64,000 nt of DNA from Anthostomella pinea (lineage: Eukaryota > Ascomycota > Sordariomycetes > Xylariales > Xylariaceae): the NCBI GenBank assembly GCA_963556695.1, contig CAUWAG010000012.1, positions 372,001 through 436,000 on the forward strand, in the 5' to 3' direction. Shown here piece after piece: positions 21,781 through 33,189 of this stretch. The position numbers were made by a program, and so were the translations under genes. Below the pieces are notes generated by a model. That model did not search any database. It worked only from the letters and a program-made list of their open reading frames with translations, and had not been told where the DNA came from. Positions within the stretch are counted from its first letter, which is position 1, and every line of letters starts with the position of its first letter.

Positions 21781-23310
21781 GAAAGTACCATTGTTTCAAA
21801 TGGTAGAGCCGCTGCTAGATCTGGGCCACAAACGTGTAACTAGAAAGAACACGAAGCAGATAGCTTGGAACACGGACCAGATCCATGTAACGCAAGCTTT
21901 CCCTACCTTTACTGCGACCGAGATACAAAGTATTGCGACAAGGGAATGGGACCAAGGTCCACGCAACGGTTGCAGGATAGGACCAGTAAGGTACGTACTC
22001 TGGCTTTTAAGCCACATCAAACGTGGCCAGAGATAGGCGCAAGTCCAACTAACTATACGGAAAATAAGACTGATGGCCTTCTCTTTCTGCGGGCTTTGGA
22101 AAGGCATGATAGTAAGTATGTGAGTGAATTAGATGTTATATGGCTAGGATAATTTACCACCCCAATATCCGGAGGCATCTGGCCTGATATAGATTTGTTG
22201 CTACGCCAGAAATGGATCTAGTCTCCCTTCCACCGCTATTGGACTATTGGACCTTCGGCTTATGTGTGCAGACATCCAGGCTGCAGTTGGCCCACAGTGA
22301 GCTGACTCGATTGTGTCAGTTTGCAGAGATCAGCCACTTTATAACTAGCTCAAAACCCCATATCTCGATTTGGCCTTTGCAAAAGTCCCGCAAGAATGCA
22401 GCTTTCAAAATAGCCCGCGCGAAAGCTCCAGAAGCTGCTCGGTTGCAAGCCGACACAGACGAAGAGAACACCGGACACCCGTTTGTACCGGTAGCGGACA
22501 CGGGCCAAGACGGCCGACTATATCACCTAGATAGGCATAAACGTCAAAGACACCATCAATACGTCCTAAGTATCACCGCTTGGCGGCAAAGTGTTTGAAT
22601 ATAATACTCAATATCTCGATATGGATGCCACTAACAGTGACCATGAGCAGAAGGTACTAAAGGAAATACGGGCACTGCTGAAGGCAGACACGGAAACCTC
22701 ACAATTCTTGCGTCTGAAAGAAAGCGAGAGGTGGCAATGGACCACGTGACTAGTTGGACAGCAGTTAAAGAAGATGAAACCGAATCATGAGTAGAACGTA
22801 GACTAATTTTGGCGTCACAGCTCTGAGCAGGGCAGAATGCCTGGATGTTATCACAAGTTCCTTTCTAAATAACCTAAGAAGACTAATATTCACACAGTTA
22901 AGAGACAATGGCAAAGGGTCAGAGAAGTTTGTTTGGCCTATGTGCGCAATGCGTTCAAATATAGAGACTGACGAAGTACCAAGTCGGATGGCCAAACATA
23001 TGAAAGGCATTAATCAGCTATAAATGAGATAATTCAGATCCTGATAGAGCTTCACCCTAGCTTGTATTGTGACGAGGAAGAGATATATAGTATGCATCAA
23101 GTCCGAAGAGCCTGAGAATCAGAGCCATAGATAACATGCACCCGTTAGTCCGATGTGCTACAGCCCGGAACCCTACCGTGAGCAGAGGCCTGAGGGGTCT
23201 GGTCACAGGGCGACCTGATAATCATACGATAATGGCGCCAGCTGAATGCCCTGAAGCTAAGCCCATTAGAGCATTCAGCCCCGAAAGCCTCAGCCTGGTA
23301 TGATATCCAA
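21781..23310. other. Unassigned accessory DNA
   Basis: About 1.5 kb. Longest open frames (for example 22212-22598 plus, about 128 codons, Lys/Arg-rich middle) show no family resemblance I can name. Possibly decayed repeats. Confidence 0.3.
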
Positions 23311-23641
23311 CAAAAGCACCGGAACACATCGTCCACTGCCAGAAGTCCATCGAGCAGTACAAGAGATGGCCCCTGGGCCCCTCCAGGCGGCCTACCAGGC
23401 CGGAACGGCAACGCTACCTGCTTGATATCATGACCACTCCTACAGTGTACCGAGACCTACTCCTAGCCACCGAGTTTTATGGCGGCATCTGCCCTTGCTA
23501 TTGATGGCACTTGTATTTTTCCTTATTTGGGCGGCGTCTGGGGGATCTGCTTTACATCTCTTTCTTTTGTAATGCATTCGCACGTGAAGCAGGAGCATAA
23601 GTTCCATAAACCTTACCCTGCAGCTCGAATCAAGCTGTTTA
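23311..23641 (+). mobile_element. LINE 3' fragment (end of ORF2 and 3' UTR)
   Basis: Matches the reverse complement of about 55550-55885. It encodes the last ORF2 codons (HIVHCQKSIEQYKRWPLGP to a stop after GGICPCY) and the start of the 3' UTR. Both ends are broken; similarity stops at about 23641 where the HET remnant begins. No (CTA)n tail is present. Confidence 0.85.
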
Positions 23642-23642
23642 A

Positions 23643-24128
23643 TGACGAGCAATCGCCGATATTGCAACGAGCTTGTCCGCAGGGTTCGTCAGGTTCCTCC
23701 CAGAGGTGTACGCTTTTACTGCGCGGGCCTAAATTTCGAAGGCTCGATGTTCCACTTGATCAGCTGGGAGGTTCGCAAGAGAGAAGAGATCTAACTTCTC
23801 GAAGCACTCGTTATCATACTCGGTTAGAATGCCGCCGTAGGGGTAGGACTCGGACGCCTGCATCTCTGTGCACTCCCAATACATTTGAGATTTTGTGAAG
23901 TTGACGACTCTAGGAGATATCGTCCGCTGCCTATTATTAGTTAAGCCTCCCAGTCTGAAGATACGGAATTACCTCCTGCAGTACCCATCCTCTGGAATTA
24001 AGGACCGAGCCGTTTACCTCACTATTCCACGATTTTAAGTCGCAGAGATCATAGAGGCCATTCAGATATGCGTCTTGTCCGCCGGGTGAGTCTGAAGCGA
24101 ACCCGTGATAGTGTGACAATCAGACCTG
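23643..24128 (-). pseudogene. HET-domain (heterokaryon incompatibility) gene fragment
   Basis: Exon 1 (to 23973) ends SVLNSRGWVLQE. A 46-bp intron (23927..23972) follows, then RTISPRVVNFTKSQMYWEC and NLTNPADKLVAISAIA. This is the C-terminal half of the HET domain, with the hallmark GWVLQE(R)..SPR..yWEC. A stop (TAG at 23729-23731) sits where HET proteins have Trp before ARAVKAY, consistent with TGG-to-TAG. The 3' end is cut at the LINE junction and the N-terminal half is missing. HET proteins trigger incompatibility cell death; this copy cannot encode a whole one. Confidence 0.75.
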
Positions 24129-24223
24129 CAGCTGCGCTGGTCAGGGCTGATGGGATGAAATATCTAGATTCAACGATATCTAAGGAAGAAGAGGCAATGT
24201 CGGAGGAGAAAGGGGAAGCTAGG

Positions 24224-24431
24224 TGTTGGATCCATGCGATTCCAGCCTGCAAACCATCTATACCAGGACCCACATGTATGATTAGATAAGTGATTAGATA
24301 GTTACCGGATTGCGAGGTCACTTAGCTAGACCTTCAGGTCCAGCTAGACCTCCCAATCCAACCATCAGCAACATCATGACCTTGACCCCATACTCGAGTA
24401 TTATGGTTGATCTTTCAAGCCTGTTCCAACA
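24224..24431 (+). mobile_element. Solo Copia LTR
   Basis: 208 bp, TGTTGGATCC to TTCCAACA, with a perfect 5-bp duplication CTAGG (24219-24223 and 24432-24436). Same family as the LTRs at 7312, 8434 and 58761. Confidence 0.93.
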
Positions 24432-25011
24432 CTAGGGGTATATATGTACATAAATATGTGGAGGGATTACATAATACCATAACAGATAGTGGCATTGAAA
24501 GAGCCATGTCGTACCACTTGACTAGGTACCAACCCTTATAATAATACCAATGCAAGTATCGCACCAGGAATGCATCGTTACCTTATCTCACGCATTGCAT
24601 ATAAAGGAACATGCAACACCTGACGACGGTGCTGGTAGCCACGAACGGCAGCTACCAATCAATCTTGTAACACAGCAAGGAAGCTCCGGCTATAGCCTAT
24701 CGCGGGCTCCCCACCCCTTCACATGTGGTCAAGTCCTGCGGTGACCACGACTGGGAACACTCGCATATGGAAATATTCGCATGCAGACGTTCGGTCCACA
24801 ATGCCTTCCGCTCCACGAGGGTCGCTTCAGAACGTTGAATGGCTACTGGAACGGCATAGATGTTTGTGCCCCTCCGAGAGACGGCGTCGATTTAGTATGA
24901 ACTCTCTTAGTCGGCATGGAGCAATCAGGTCTGGTCTACGTTTATTAATCGTCCAAACTGCGTTCGCCATATCTTCACAATCCATCCACAGACACCCAGA
25001 GAAGCTAGAGG
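24432..25011. other. Unassigned accessory DNA
   Basis: About 580 bp between the solo LTR and the next Copia remnant. No gene recognised. Confidence 0.3.
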
Positions 25012-26810
25012 ACGGGTGTAGGGAGCTTCGGAGGGCGTCCGCGACGACGGAGGAGTGTCGGTTCTGGATATTCGAACGGAACCGGGGCATCGGGGTTGTT
25101 GGGCTTCTCAGTATCGAGGGTTGCATCAGGGTGACGGTTATAGGGCTTGACATGCGTGCGGTTGAATAGGGTTGGTCCGTTGACCATTTCAACGGTCACT
25201 TCTCGGTCTGTCACCGATAGAACCTTGTACGGGCCTTGATATTTGTCTTTCCGCCGGTGAAACTTGCGATCAGTAAAGTATTGATTAGTAGTATGCTAGG
25301 TGCCGTTAGCTAAGTCTTTAGAGGTCTGGAATAGTTGTCGGAGCTTTAAGGCAAGAGCCTCGAATATATAAGACGGGGTGAACAAGGCGTAATTGAATTC
25401 TTTGATACTACGGCAGGCGCGTTCCACAGCTGCAATTAGCTGTATCTCGCCTAGGTACAAAGGGCCAAGGGCGCGTTGACATAGTTGCAGCTTGCTGAGG
25501 AGTGCTTCAAGGATCTCCATGCCGGTCTTGCTAGCGTTCTCAGGTCGTGCCTTCATGTTGATATAGGTGATTGCCGACTAATCGCGATGATATTGAGTCT
25601 TGTTGACTTCCATGTCAAGATGTGCCTTAAGACGGTTGTACATGTCTGAGAACATCGAGTGACGGCTGATATAAGGCATGAAGTATTCTTGAGCTGTGCC
25701 AGTAAGGACTTGGGGGAATACTGCGTGGAACTGGCCAGGCTTGATGCCAATGGTAGAACATGTATTCAGGAAGTAGCGTATCTTATCATCCAGAATATCG
25801 TAGGGTCGTCCTGAGTAGCAGTTCTTTTCTTTCCAGATCTTGGCAAATGTTGCGATTATTCCGGGAGCTAGGTCCTCGTTGGCTACTGGGATAGGAGGAA
25901 TCTAGGTATATGGATCAGGTGGCTGGTTCTGAAGCCATTGATTGTGCTGCTGGTAGGTCTCGAAACCGGGGTCCGGTGTAACAGTAACATGTCAAGGATC
26001 GGGGACGAAGTTGTTAGTTGCGTTTGCTATCGGGGTTTGTCCGGGTATGAATCCGGCTTATAGAGTCTGTGAGGGATTCCGATATTGGGGACGTATCGGA
26101 GCAGGTGTTCGTGAAGAATCTCTTAACTGGTTGCTGTCAATGCTCTGGAACGCGATATGGCTCTATGAAACATGCTGCTCGGTAGGTTCGAGGTTAGCAG
26201 TATTAGCAGGAGGGGGGTCATTTTCGTCTTGAAGATCGAAACCAGGTGTGTTGGTGTTGGATGAATCAGCGTTATCGCTGTTTTCTCGTGCTTGGATAGC
26301 CATGTAACCTTCAATCATCTTCCACAGGTCAGGGTTTGGATACAACGTTTTCGTCCTGTCAAGCGTGATCTTGTCCCAGATAGGGAGGTCTTCTGCGGTT
26401 ACGAGGTTGGCGAGCGCGTTTACGATGGAGTGGTTTGCCTTGCCTAGATAGATTCCTTGGGAAATAAGGCATTTTTGGAAGATGCCTTGGATGGTTCGCT
26501 CAATTTTCTCGAAGTCGTCTCTTGTCCATTCTTCAAAGTCCATTCGGAAGCTCTTAAAGATGTCGTAAGGGACAGGCTTCTCATTGTCATTATAGCGGTC
26601 GATGCAGGCTAGGGTGTACGAGTTGAAATGAGTATCTTTGCCGTGTTCAAGATCGACTTGTTTTCCAAATTTGATGCGATCAAGATCAATAAGGTCGATA
26701 AGGTTGACATGTAGGTTGCGGTCGCTGAGATATCGTAGCTTCCTATCTCTCAAGATGTCTGCGGGGTCTTGAGCGACTTGGATTTCGCTGTTGCCACTGA
26801 TAGAGGTCAT
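25012..26810 (-). pseudogene. Internally deleted copy of the right-edge Copia element
   Basis: Starts at a Met (26810) with the gag region (LRDRKLRYLSDRNLHVNLID, then GIYLGKANHSIVNALANL) and ends in the integrase C-terminal region (VTVEMVNGPTLFNRTHVKPY). Relative to the copy at 59022-64000 about 1.64 kb is missing (their 61005-62648), with an 8-bp TTGTCTTT at the junction (25243-25250). Several stops also interrupt the gag part. It shows what the gag N-terminus of the right-edge copy should look like. Confidence 0.9.
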
Positions 26811-26924
26811 TTTTGTCGGATGTATGCAGGATGCGCGAAGATAAGGAAATGCGCAAAGATACTTGCAATGCTTGCGAAAACTTGTGTGTGCATGAAAGTT
26901 TTACGCGTGGGGGAGGGTTCTGTC

Positions 26925-27470
26925 AACAGTCGACTGTGACCAGTCATCCTGAAAGTGGCTTATAAAGGGTCGGAGCTTGGTCTGGAGGAACTGGTTGATG
27001 ATCTCCGTCTGACCATCCGTCTAAGGGTGCTCTGCGGTAGAGCGGCGTAGGTCCATCCCTGTGAGCTTGGCTAGTTCGTCTAGGAAGGCAGCGATGAACT
27101 GGGGACCACGGTCAGATGTCACAGTCTCGGGGGTGCCGTAGACCCTCCAAGGTCCATTGAAGTATAAGGTGGCGAGGTCCTTAGCTGTATACGTTTTATA
27201 CGTCGGAATAGACCACGGGCGTTTGCCTAGTCGGTCTACCGCCATATAGATTGTGTCATAGCCCAGCTTGTCCTTCGGCATGGTCTTAAAGTCCATAGAG
27301 ACGTGCTGCCAAGGGCGATCCGGTATAGGCAGGGGTTGTAACAAACCGGCTGGCTTGAGACGGGAGTTGCGACCTCTGCCGCATTCCGGACAATGGGCGC
27401 AATAGCGGTCTATAAAGGCACCCATGCCTGGCCAGGAGTAACGCTCTGCTGATCGGACATGAAGTTGCCA
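26925..27470 (-). pseudogene. Gypsy integrase fragment
   Basis: Zinc-binding CPECGRGRNSR, then PIPDRPWQHVSMDFKTMP, YMAVDRLGKRP and VTSDRGPQF, the start of the Ty3/Gypsy integrase core. A TAG follows the motif AEHP where Gypsy integrases read Gln-Thr-Asp-Gly, fitting a CAG-to-TAG change. It is wedged between two Copia gag remnants. Confidence 0.85.
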
Positions 27471-27474
27471 GTTG

Positions 27475-28180
27475 CATATGCCGTTGGGATTTACGGTGTC
27501 TGTGAGGGATTCCGGTACTGGACTAGATTCAGATTTGGGGCAGTCTTTCGTAATGCATATTCGGCGGCAACAGAAGGCATGTCATCATGAGGGTCAATCA
27601 AATCTGGGGTATCGGTATCGGGAATGTCGGTGCCTGGGGTATCAGCATTGGGAGCATCAGTCTGTGTGGCCATGCAGACGTCAACGATTTTCCAGACATT
27701 GGGGTGCGGGTAAGCAGTTCTTGCTCTGTCAAGTGAGACTTTATCCCAGACTGGGAGGTCCTTTGCGGTGACAAGGTTGGCAAGGGCGTCTGCGATAGAA
27801 TGATTCGCTCTGCCCAAGTAGATTCCTTTACAGTTAAGGCATTTCCTGAAGATGCCTCGTATGGTGCGCTCGGCCTTCTCGAAGTCTGCCTTTGTCCAGT
27901 TCTTAAAGTCCATCTGGAATGTCTCATGGATCTCGAAAGGGACGGGTCTCTGGGCATTGTCATAGCGGTCAATACACGACAAGGCGTATGAGTTGATGTA
28001 TATGGGTTCTCCTTCCTGGAGGTCGGCTGGTTGGTCCATGTTGATACGTTCGAGGTCGATCAAATTGATAAGGGTGGCAGGTAGGCCTCGATTTCTCAGG
28101 TATCGAACCGGGTCTTGTGTGCTGTCTTCGGACATCTTGCTGAAGTTGGGCGCGGTGCGCGTGATGATTCGAAATAACAA
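27475..28180 (-). pseudogene. Copia gag fragment, sister family
   Basis: Open frame starting at 28180 (or at the Met of MSEDSTQDPVRYLRNRG) with the motifs LINLIDLERINMDQP, SCIDRYDNAQRP and GIYLGRANHSIADALANL. It is clearly homologous to, but diverged from, the gag at 26.2-26.8 kb. Everything after gag is replaced by the Gypsy fragment. Confidence 0.8.
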
Positions 28181-28923
28181 GGGATTACGCGTTTTCAGCG
28201 CGTGTGAAGGAGAGGAAGGTGCGAAAGGCGTGCGCGAGGAATCTGCGCGTTGTTCGCAGATTGTAGGAGATGGTTCTGTCGGTAGTCAGGGACTGCCGCG
28301 AGTGGGTGATATTGCTGTGATTGCAGCGTAATCTACTGCCTCGAGTCGCCTCACGTAGGAACGTTTGCGTCAGAAGATCCAGATCTTTGGTTGTATCCCG
28401 AGTCGCCTCACCGAGGAACGTTGATACAATAAGATCTCTTCTTTTCCTGGCTTATTTGTGTTGCCTTGGGAGACGACACTGATCGGGCTTCCCGCTTTGC
28501 CTGGTCGAGCTCAGCTGCTGCCACGCGCCCCATGTTGTCGTCCAGGTCCAGGTGGTAGTGTCTTCACGATAGCTGCCTCGGGCACCCAAATCCAGTTCTA
28601 TATGACACACCTGTTTGGACTTGGTTCCCGTGGCCTCCCCGTCTTCCCACCTTCCCATCTTTCGTGGTTCCTGTAGGGCTTTCTCGTTCTTGACACCCCT
28701 TCGCGGCGATGACCTGGTCACCCAAATTCTGGCATCAATCCACAACCTGAACCGAAAACAGGTAAGTCATCTATTCTCCACCCTCGATCATCTTCTCGTA
28801 CCCTGTACCTAAGCGCATCGCTCACAGGTAGTTCGCATCTTCTAGAAAGCGACGTCTCGAGCCAAACAAGCACCTCGAACCCCGGCACCCCGGCCACAAA
28901 CACACACAGCATCCAACTAGAAG
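28181..28923. promoter_or_regulatory. Upstream region of the SNF2 gene
   Basis: Holds two imperfect copies of GAGTCGCCTCAC..AGGAACGTT about 60 bp apart (near 28336 and 28400). Closer to the gene is a probable 66-bp 5' UTR intron (28762..28827; GTAAGT donor, CACAG acceptor). No other gene recognised. Confidence 0.45.
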
Positions 28924-31900
28924 ATGGATGATGATCCTTGGGATTGGGGAGTCGAGCGGGTCGTTCGAGAGCTCTGCTCCCAGAATCGAACCTGGAGGCT
29001 GCCAGCACCCTCGTCAAATCTTCCCCCACGACTCAAGACTCTTCTCCGCGAACAGGATGCCAACGGCCACGTTATCCTCACTTCGGACGAAGAAGTGCTG
29101 TTTGAGGTACTCGGTATGAAGACCCTTAATCACAAGGCGACGTTCAGAAGCGCCCTCGGTCAGTTCCGCCGACTTAGCCCCAAGTACAATCGTCTCGAAC
29201 TGCAGTACGCCGACACGCCTGCCCACGACGACTCACCTTCTGCGGCTGCCGCTGCAGAATCTCCCGCTACCGACAAGCCGCCTAGCAAGAGACGACGGAT
29301 CAATAGCGAGGCAATCTTGGTGGAAGAGAAGCAGCCTAAGGATATTGCGCCGCAGTCCACCACTGCTCCCCACGAACCTACAAAACGCAGGGTTCGGCCG
29401 CAGTTGGTATCGAGAGATGGCATCAACCGAAAGCAGCAACCGGCCAAGCCTTACTTCAATCAGGCGGGCCTTTCAAACTATAACATCTCCCATCACGACG
29501 CTGACTCCCCCGATGACCAAGTCCGCGAATTCACCTTTCAGAGTGAGAATATCCCGGTAGGACACCGGATTCAAGTCCATCGGCTACTGAGACGCGCTGC
29601 ATACCAACATCGCCCAGGAGCCTCCCCCCCGTTTCGCCGCTGGAATAAGCAGCCAAGTGATGTAGTCGTGCCTCTTAGTGACCCCTTTGACGACGATGTT
29701 CTCCCACTTTATGGCGAGTCCGATGAAGAATACGACTCGGAAACTTGGAAGGAGATTCAAGAAGAACAGGAGGAGCGTAAGAATCGACAACCACACGGCA
29801 ACAGCCTCACCGCCCAAGCGATCGAAGATATCCTCGACGAGGTTATCCAGCGTTACGAAGCTGAATGGTGGGAAGAGAAGGAGGACGATCTACGTCACAA
29901 CGCACTCGACACGTGGCGTAGCCTCCGGGAGGGTTCCCATCGCCAATCTCTTTGCAAGATATCCGAGGATCTGCGGCACCTCGACGAGCGCATTGCTGCC
30001 TTGCGGCGTCAGACTGCCACATGCCCATGGAGCACAAGAATCGAACTTGTACGTGGCGCCGCGAATCTGAGGCCTTCGGTCCGAGATCGACTCCGAACCA
30101 GATGGCTCCAAGACCTAGCAAACCAGAAACACGAACCCAGTCGCGCAGTAACGTCGCCACCGCGGCGCACGGGAAAAGCTGCCAGCACCAGTTTTGAGGA
30201 CCACAGCACCGACACTGGTGAAGACCTAAGCAGCGACTCCGAGGGGATAGTACAAACACATCGCAGAAATGCAACTTCCCGTGCTCCCAAGACGCGAAGT
30301 GCTGCTGAGCCTATAAAGCTAGCTCCTCGGGAAGTGGTTTATATTAGTAGTGACGACGAATCTGACGATGATCAGTCCTCACCCGCATCTCCCGACGGAA
30401 ATGCCGTACCGGTCGATAATATGGATGATGACGCCGACGAGGAGGGACACCAAGACGAGATCGAAAATCTTGGCGGGCAGTTTGCCAATCGCACCATCTC
30501 TAATGAAAACTGGACAAGCCTATGCCACCTGTTCCAGTGCCAAGAGAATATAACAGAGCACAGACCGGTTGGCTTTAAGCTAACTATCTCCGCCTACCAA
30601 CTTCACGCCGTCTGGTGGATGGTGACACAGTTCCCAATACGGGGCGTGCCGGGCGGCTGCCTTGGTGACGAAATGGGTCTAGGCAAGACGATCGAGGTGC
30701 TTGCCTCCTTTGTTATATTCGCTCTCATCAAGGCGAATCATGCAGAAGTACAAGACTTTTGGAAGAAAAGTCGCACCATCGATGGCCGTACGCATCTGCC
30801 CCAGAACCAAGAGAAAATGATGGACTCCGTCTGCCCCAGCCAGCGCGTCTCACCTTACGGTCTACTTTGTCCTTGTGTCAAGTCCGGACAGACATACCTG
30901 GTGGCCACCATGCTGGCGTCGCTGCCCACCATATGCTTCGCCCCTCCGAGCTCGATCCACGGCTGGCGTCGAGAGTTTGAAAAGCTCATCGACGCAGGCC
31001 ATCCCATCATGCAGCATCTCCACTTCTCCATTTTGCATAACGACTTCAAAGGAGATAAAACATATTATCACACCAGCGACCGTGTTGGGCAAACCATGGC
31101 TGAGGCCACTAGGTACTACGTCAACCAACGAAACCAACCCGAATGTCATCTCGAAGGCCGAAAGGGGCTTAGCAATTGGTTCTTGTTGGTCAGCTCGTCT
31201 GGGGCACCGGGGCTACGCAAAGCTTATAACGGCAAACGTGTCAGGTACAAAGCCGAGGATGATACATACCACGAGGGCAAGGTGTTCACTACCAATGGTC
31301 TTGCTGCAACTTTCGTCTTTTTCGACGAGGCGCACACCTACCGCGGCTCTCTATCAAATAAGACTCAGCCGTTCGCCCTGCTAAAAACTATCACCGAAAA
31401 GTCCTGGGATCCCACGGTCGCCTTCGCCATCTCGGGCTCCATCTCGGCCGGTGGTCCTGGCCAACTAACCAACATCGTTGACCACATTCTTCGAGTCAAG
31501 GGTGAACAACAAGAAGGCAGGCCCAGCATCGGCGGTGTTACCAACGTGACTGAGCTTGAAGATAAGAAAGTTGACTGGAACTACCTGTTGCAAAAACACC
31601 ATATTGTAAAGACCAAGGATAAGGTGGACAAACGCAAGAAATCGATCAGCGAGTTAATGGAGAACCTTGTCCCCCATGTACTCATGGCCCGTCGCAATGT
31701 GGACACCTTTCGCGGCCAGACTATTGGCGATGCCGGACGAGAAATCGTCGTACAACGCGTCGTGTGCAACATGGTTAATGGGGCTGGCCGCAACGCATTT
31801 TGCAAGCTGACTGCCAACGTCCAGGCATATGTTAGAAAGGCTTTCGACGAGAGGCACAATGCTTGGAAAGTCGACGGAACGCGGGGTCCTGAACCTACCC

Positions 31901-32769
31901 AGCACAGTGTCGAACTCGAGTTCTTCGGTGGAGAGGGTGCCGCAGCGATGAAACTGGGCAAAGGCCGTAGCGGTATCTGGACACAGCTGCTTCGTGCAAA
32001 CGTCTATCCCGAAGTCGCTCGCCTTTATCTGGACAAGCTCGTCCCGGAGGAGGACCTAGAACGCAATAGCATCAATCGCCATGGAGATAAGGCCTGCTTG
32101 CTTGTAGCTACCGATGCCGGCCAAAACGACTTGCAGCGGCAGTTGGCCAGTTCCCCGTTCTGGCCATATCTTCCACAGCTCATGGAGCAGTCTTCGAAAT
32201 TTGCCCAGCTCTGCCAGTATGTAAACGACATGGTGGCATACAGGGACCGCCGGCCGGTCGCCATTGACGATCCCGGCCCTGCTGATGGCACGAACATCCG
32301 ACACATGGTTGTCTTGTCTGACACGCCTGTGTCCAGCTACATCACCTTCATGTTACTGTGCGTCAAGTTTCCGAAAGTCAAGGTGATGCTGATCAACGGA
32401 CGCACGCGCAAGGTGGCCACTGAGAAGACACCTGAATACGGGCGCAGAGAAATGATCGAAGATTTGATGTCCGACTGCACGAGTAAATCACGCAATAAGA
32501 TCATTGTCTCCACCTACCGTATCTGTGGGACGGCGCTGAACATGCAACGCGCAAATTACTGCGTGATGTTAGAGCCTGCTTGCGATGCTAAAGAAGAAGC
32601 CCAAGCGGCTGCTCGCGTCAATCGACGGGGCCAGTGTATGCGGCCTGTCACTGTGCGATTGCATGATGAACGTAACCTTCCCGAAACACTGAAACGCTCT
32701 CGTCATCAAAACCAAGACAAAATGGAGAACTGGCAAGAGCAGGGCATTCCTTGGGATGACTACCTGTAG
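28924..32769 (+). CDS. SNF2-family ATPase with N-terminal SAM-like domain
   Basis: Single open frame, 1281 aa, no introns, no stops. Residues ~5-95 (DPWDWGVERVVRELC, then LREQDANGHVIL) form a SAM-like domain seen in a fungal group of SNF2 proteins. A disordered acidic stretch follows, with EVVYISSDDESDDD (~469), a plausible SUMO-interacting motif. The motor has motif I GDEMGLGKTIE (~581), DEAH-type box FFDEAH (~800-804), and motifs V-VI GTALNMQRANYCV and AARVNRRGQ (~1228) with the arginine finger. It probably moves or remodels DNA-protein complexes in the nucleus; the target is unknown. Neighbours are all decayed repeats, which makes its intactness notable. Confidence 0.88.
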   Translation: MDDDPWDWGVERVVRELCSQNRTWRLPAPSSNLPPRLKTLLREQDANGHVILTSDEEVLFEVLGMKTLNHKATFRSALGQFRRLSPKYNRLELQYADTPAHDDSPSAAAAAESPATDKPPSKRRRINSEAILVEEKQPKDIAPQSTTAPHEPTKRRVRPQLVSRDGINRKQQPAKPYFNQAGLSNYNISHHDADSPDDQVREFTFQSENIPVGHRIQVHRLLRRAAYQHRPGASPPFRRWNKQPSDVVVPLSDPFDDDVLPLYGESDEEYDSETWKEIQEEQEERKNRQPHGNSLTAQAIEDILDEVIQRYEAEWWEEKEDDLRHNALDTWRSLREGSHRQSLCKISEDLRHLDERIAALRRQTATCPWSTRIELVRGAANLRPSVRDRLRTRWLQDLANQKHEPSRAVTSPPRRTGKAASTSFEDHSTDTGEDLSSDSEGIVQTHRRNATSRAPKTRSAAEPIKLAPREVVYISSDDESDDDQSSPASPDGNAVPVDNMDDDADEEGHQDEIENLGGQFANRTISNENWTSLCHLFQCQENITEHRPVGFKLTISAYQLHAVWWMVTQFPIRGVPGGCLGDEMGLGKTIEVLASFVIFALIKANHAEVQDFWKKSRTIDGRTHLPQNQEKMMDSVCPSQRVSPYGLLCPCVKSGQTYLVATMLASLPTICFAPPSSIHGWRREFEKLIDAGHPIMQHLHFSILHNDFKGDKTYYHTSDRVGQTMAEATRYYVNQRNQPECHLEGRKGLSNWFLLVSSSGAPGLRKAYNGKRVRYKAEDDTYHEGKVFTTNGLAATFVFFDEAHTYRGSLSNKTQPFALLKTITEKSWDPTVAFAISGSISAGGPGQLTNIVDHILRVKGEQQEGRPSIGGVTNVTELEDKKVDWNYLLQKHHIVKTKDKVDKRKKSISELMENLVPHVLMARRNVDTFRGQTIGDAGREIVVQRVVCNMVNGAGRNAFCKLTANVQAYVRKAFDERHNAWKVDGTRGPEPTQHSVELEFFGGEGAAAMKLGKGRSGIWTQLLRANVYPEVARLYLDKLVPEEDLERNSINRHGDKACLLVATDAGQNDLQRQLASSPFWPYLPQLMEQSSKFAQLCQYVNDMVAYRDRRPVAIDDPGPADGTNIRHMVVLSDTPVSSYITFMLLCVKFPKVKVMLINGRTRKVATEKTPEYGRREMIEDLMSDCTSKSRNKIIVSTYRICGTALNMQRANYCVMLEPACDAKEEAQAAARVNRRGQCMRPVTVRLHDERNLPETLKRSRHQNQDKMENWQEQGIPWDDYL

Positions 32770-33074
32770 TAGCTTGGCATGGGCTGTCGACACTTGCTGT
32801 ATCCAGGATGACAAAGGTTCAGAAGGTGATGTTTGTTCTGAAAAGGAAGAAATGGTATACTGTTCAGGTAGTTGAAGGGAAGACATGTTGCTGATGAGAA
32901 AATATCCTAGCTAGAGTTGCTTGAAAGGTATCAGTCCTTAAAAGAATGACGAAGAATAAAACGTTTCTCCTTCCAGATACTAGATAGATATCGAGGTGTT
33001 TACCGCTCGTTTGGTATTCTGACTCCTTAAAATATTCAGACTAAATGTAGACTTGAACTGGCTTCCTGCTTCCG
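32770..33074. other. SNF2 3' flank
   Basis: About 300 bp, no gene recognised. Confidence 0.3.
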
Positions 33075-33185
33075 ATCAAATCCCCGCCTCCAGGACCCAG
33101 GCATGGTTCCGCTTGCCGTTCGGACTGACGAAATGCTCAATGAAGTGCTTGTCTTTGGGCGTAATCCAGCACAGGAGACAGTCTA
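33075..33185 (-). pseudogene. Short C-terminal coding fragment, unidentified
   Basis: Minus-strand frame reading CWITPKDKHFIEHFVSPNG, KRNHAWVLEAGI, then stop. It has the look of a real protein end but the family is not recognised. No upstream part is attached. Confidence 0.3.
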
Positions 33186-33189
33186 GAGG

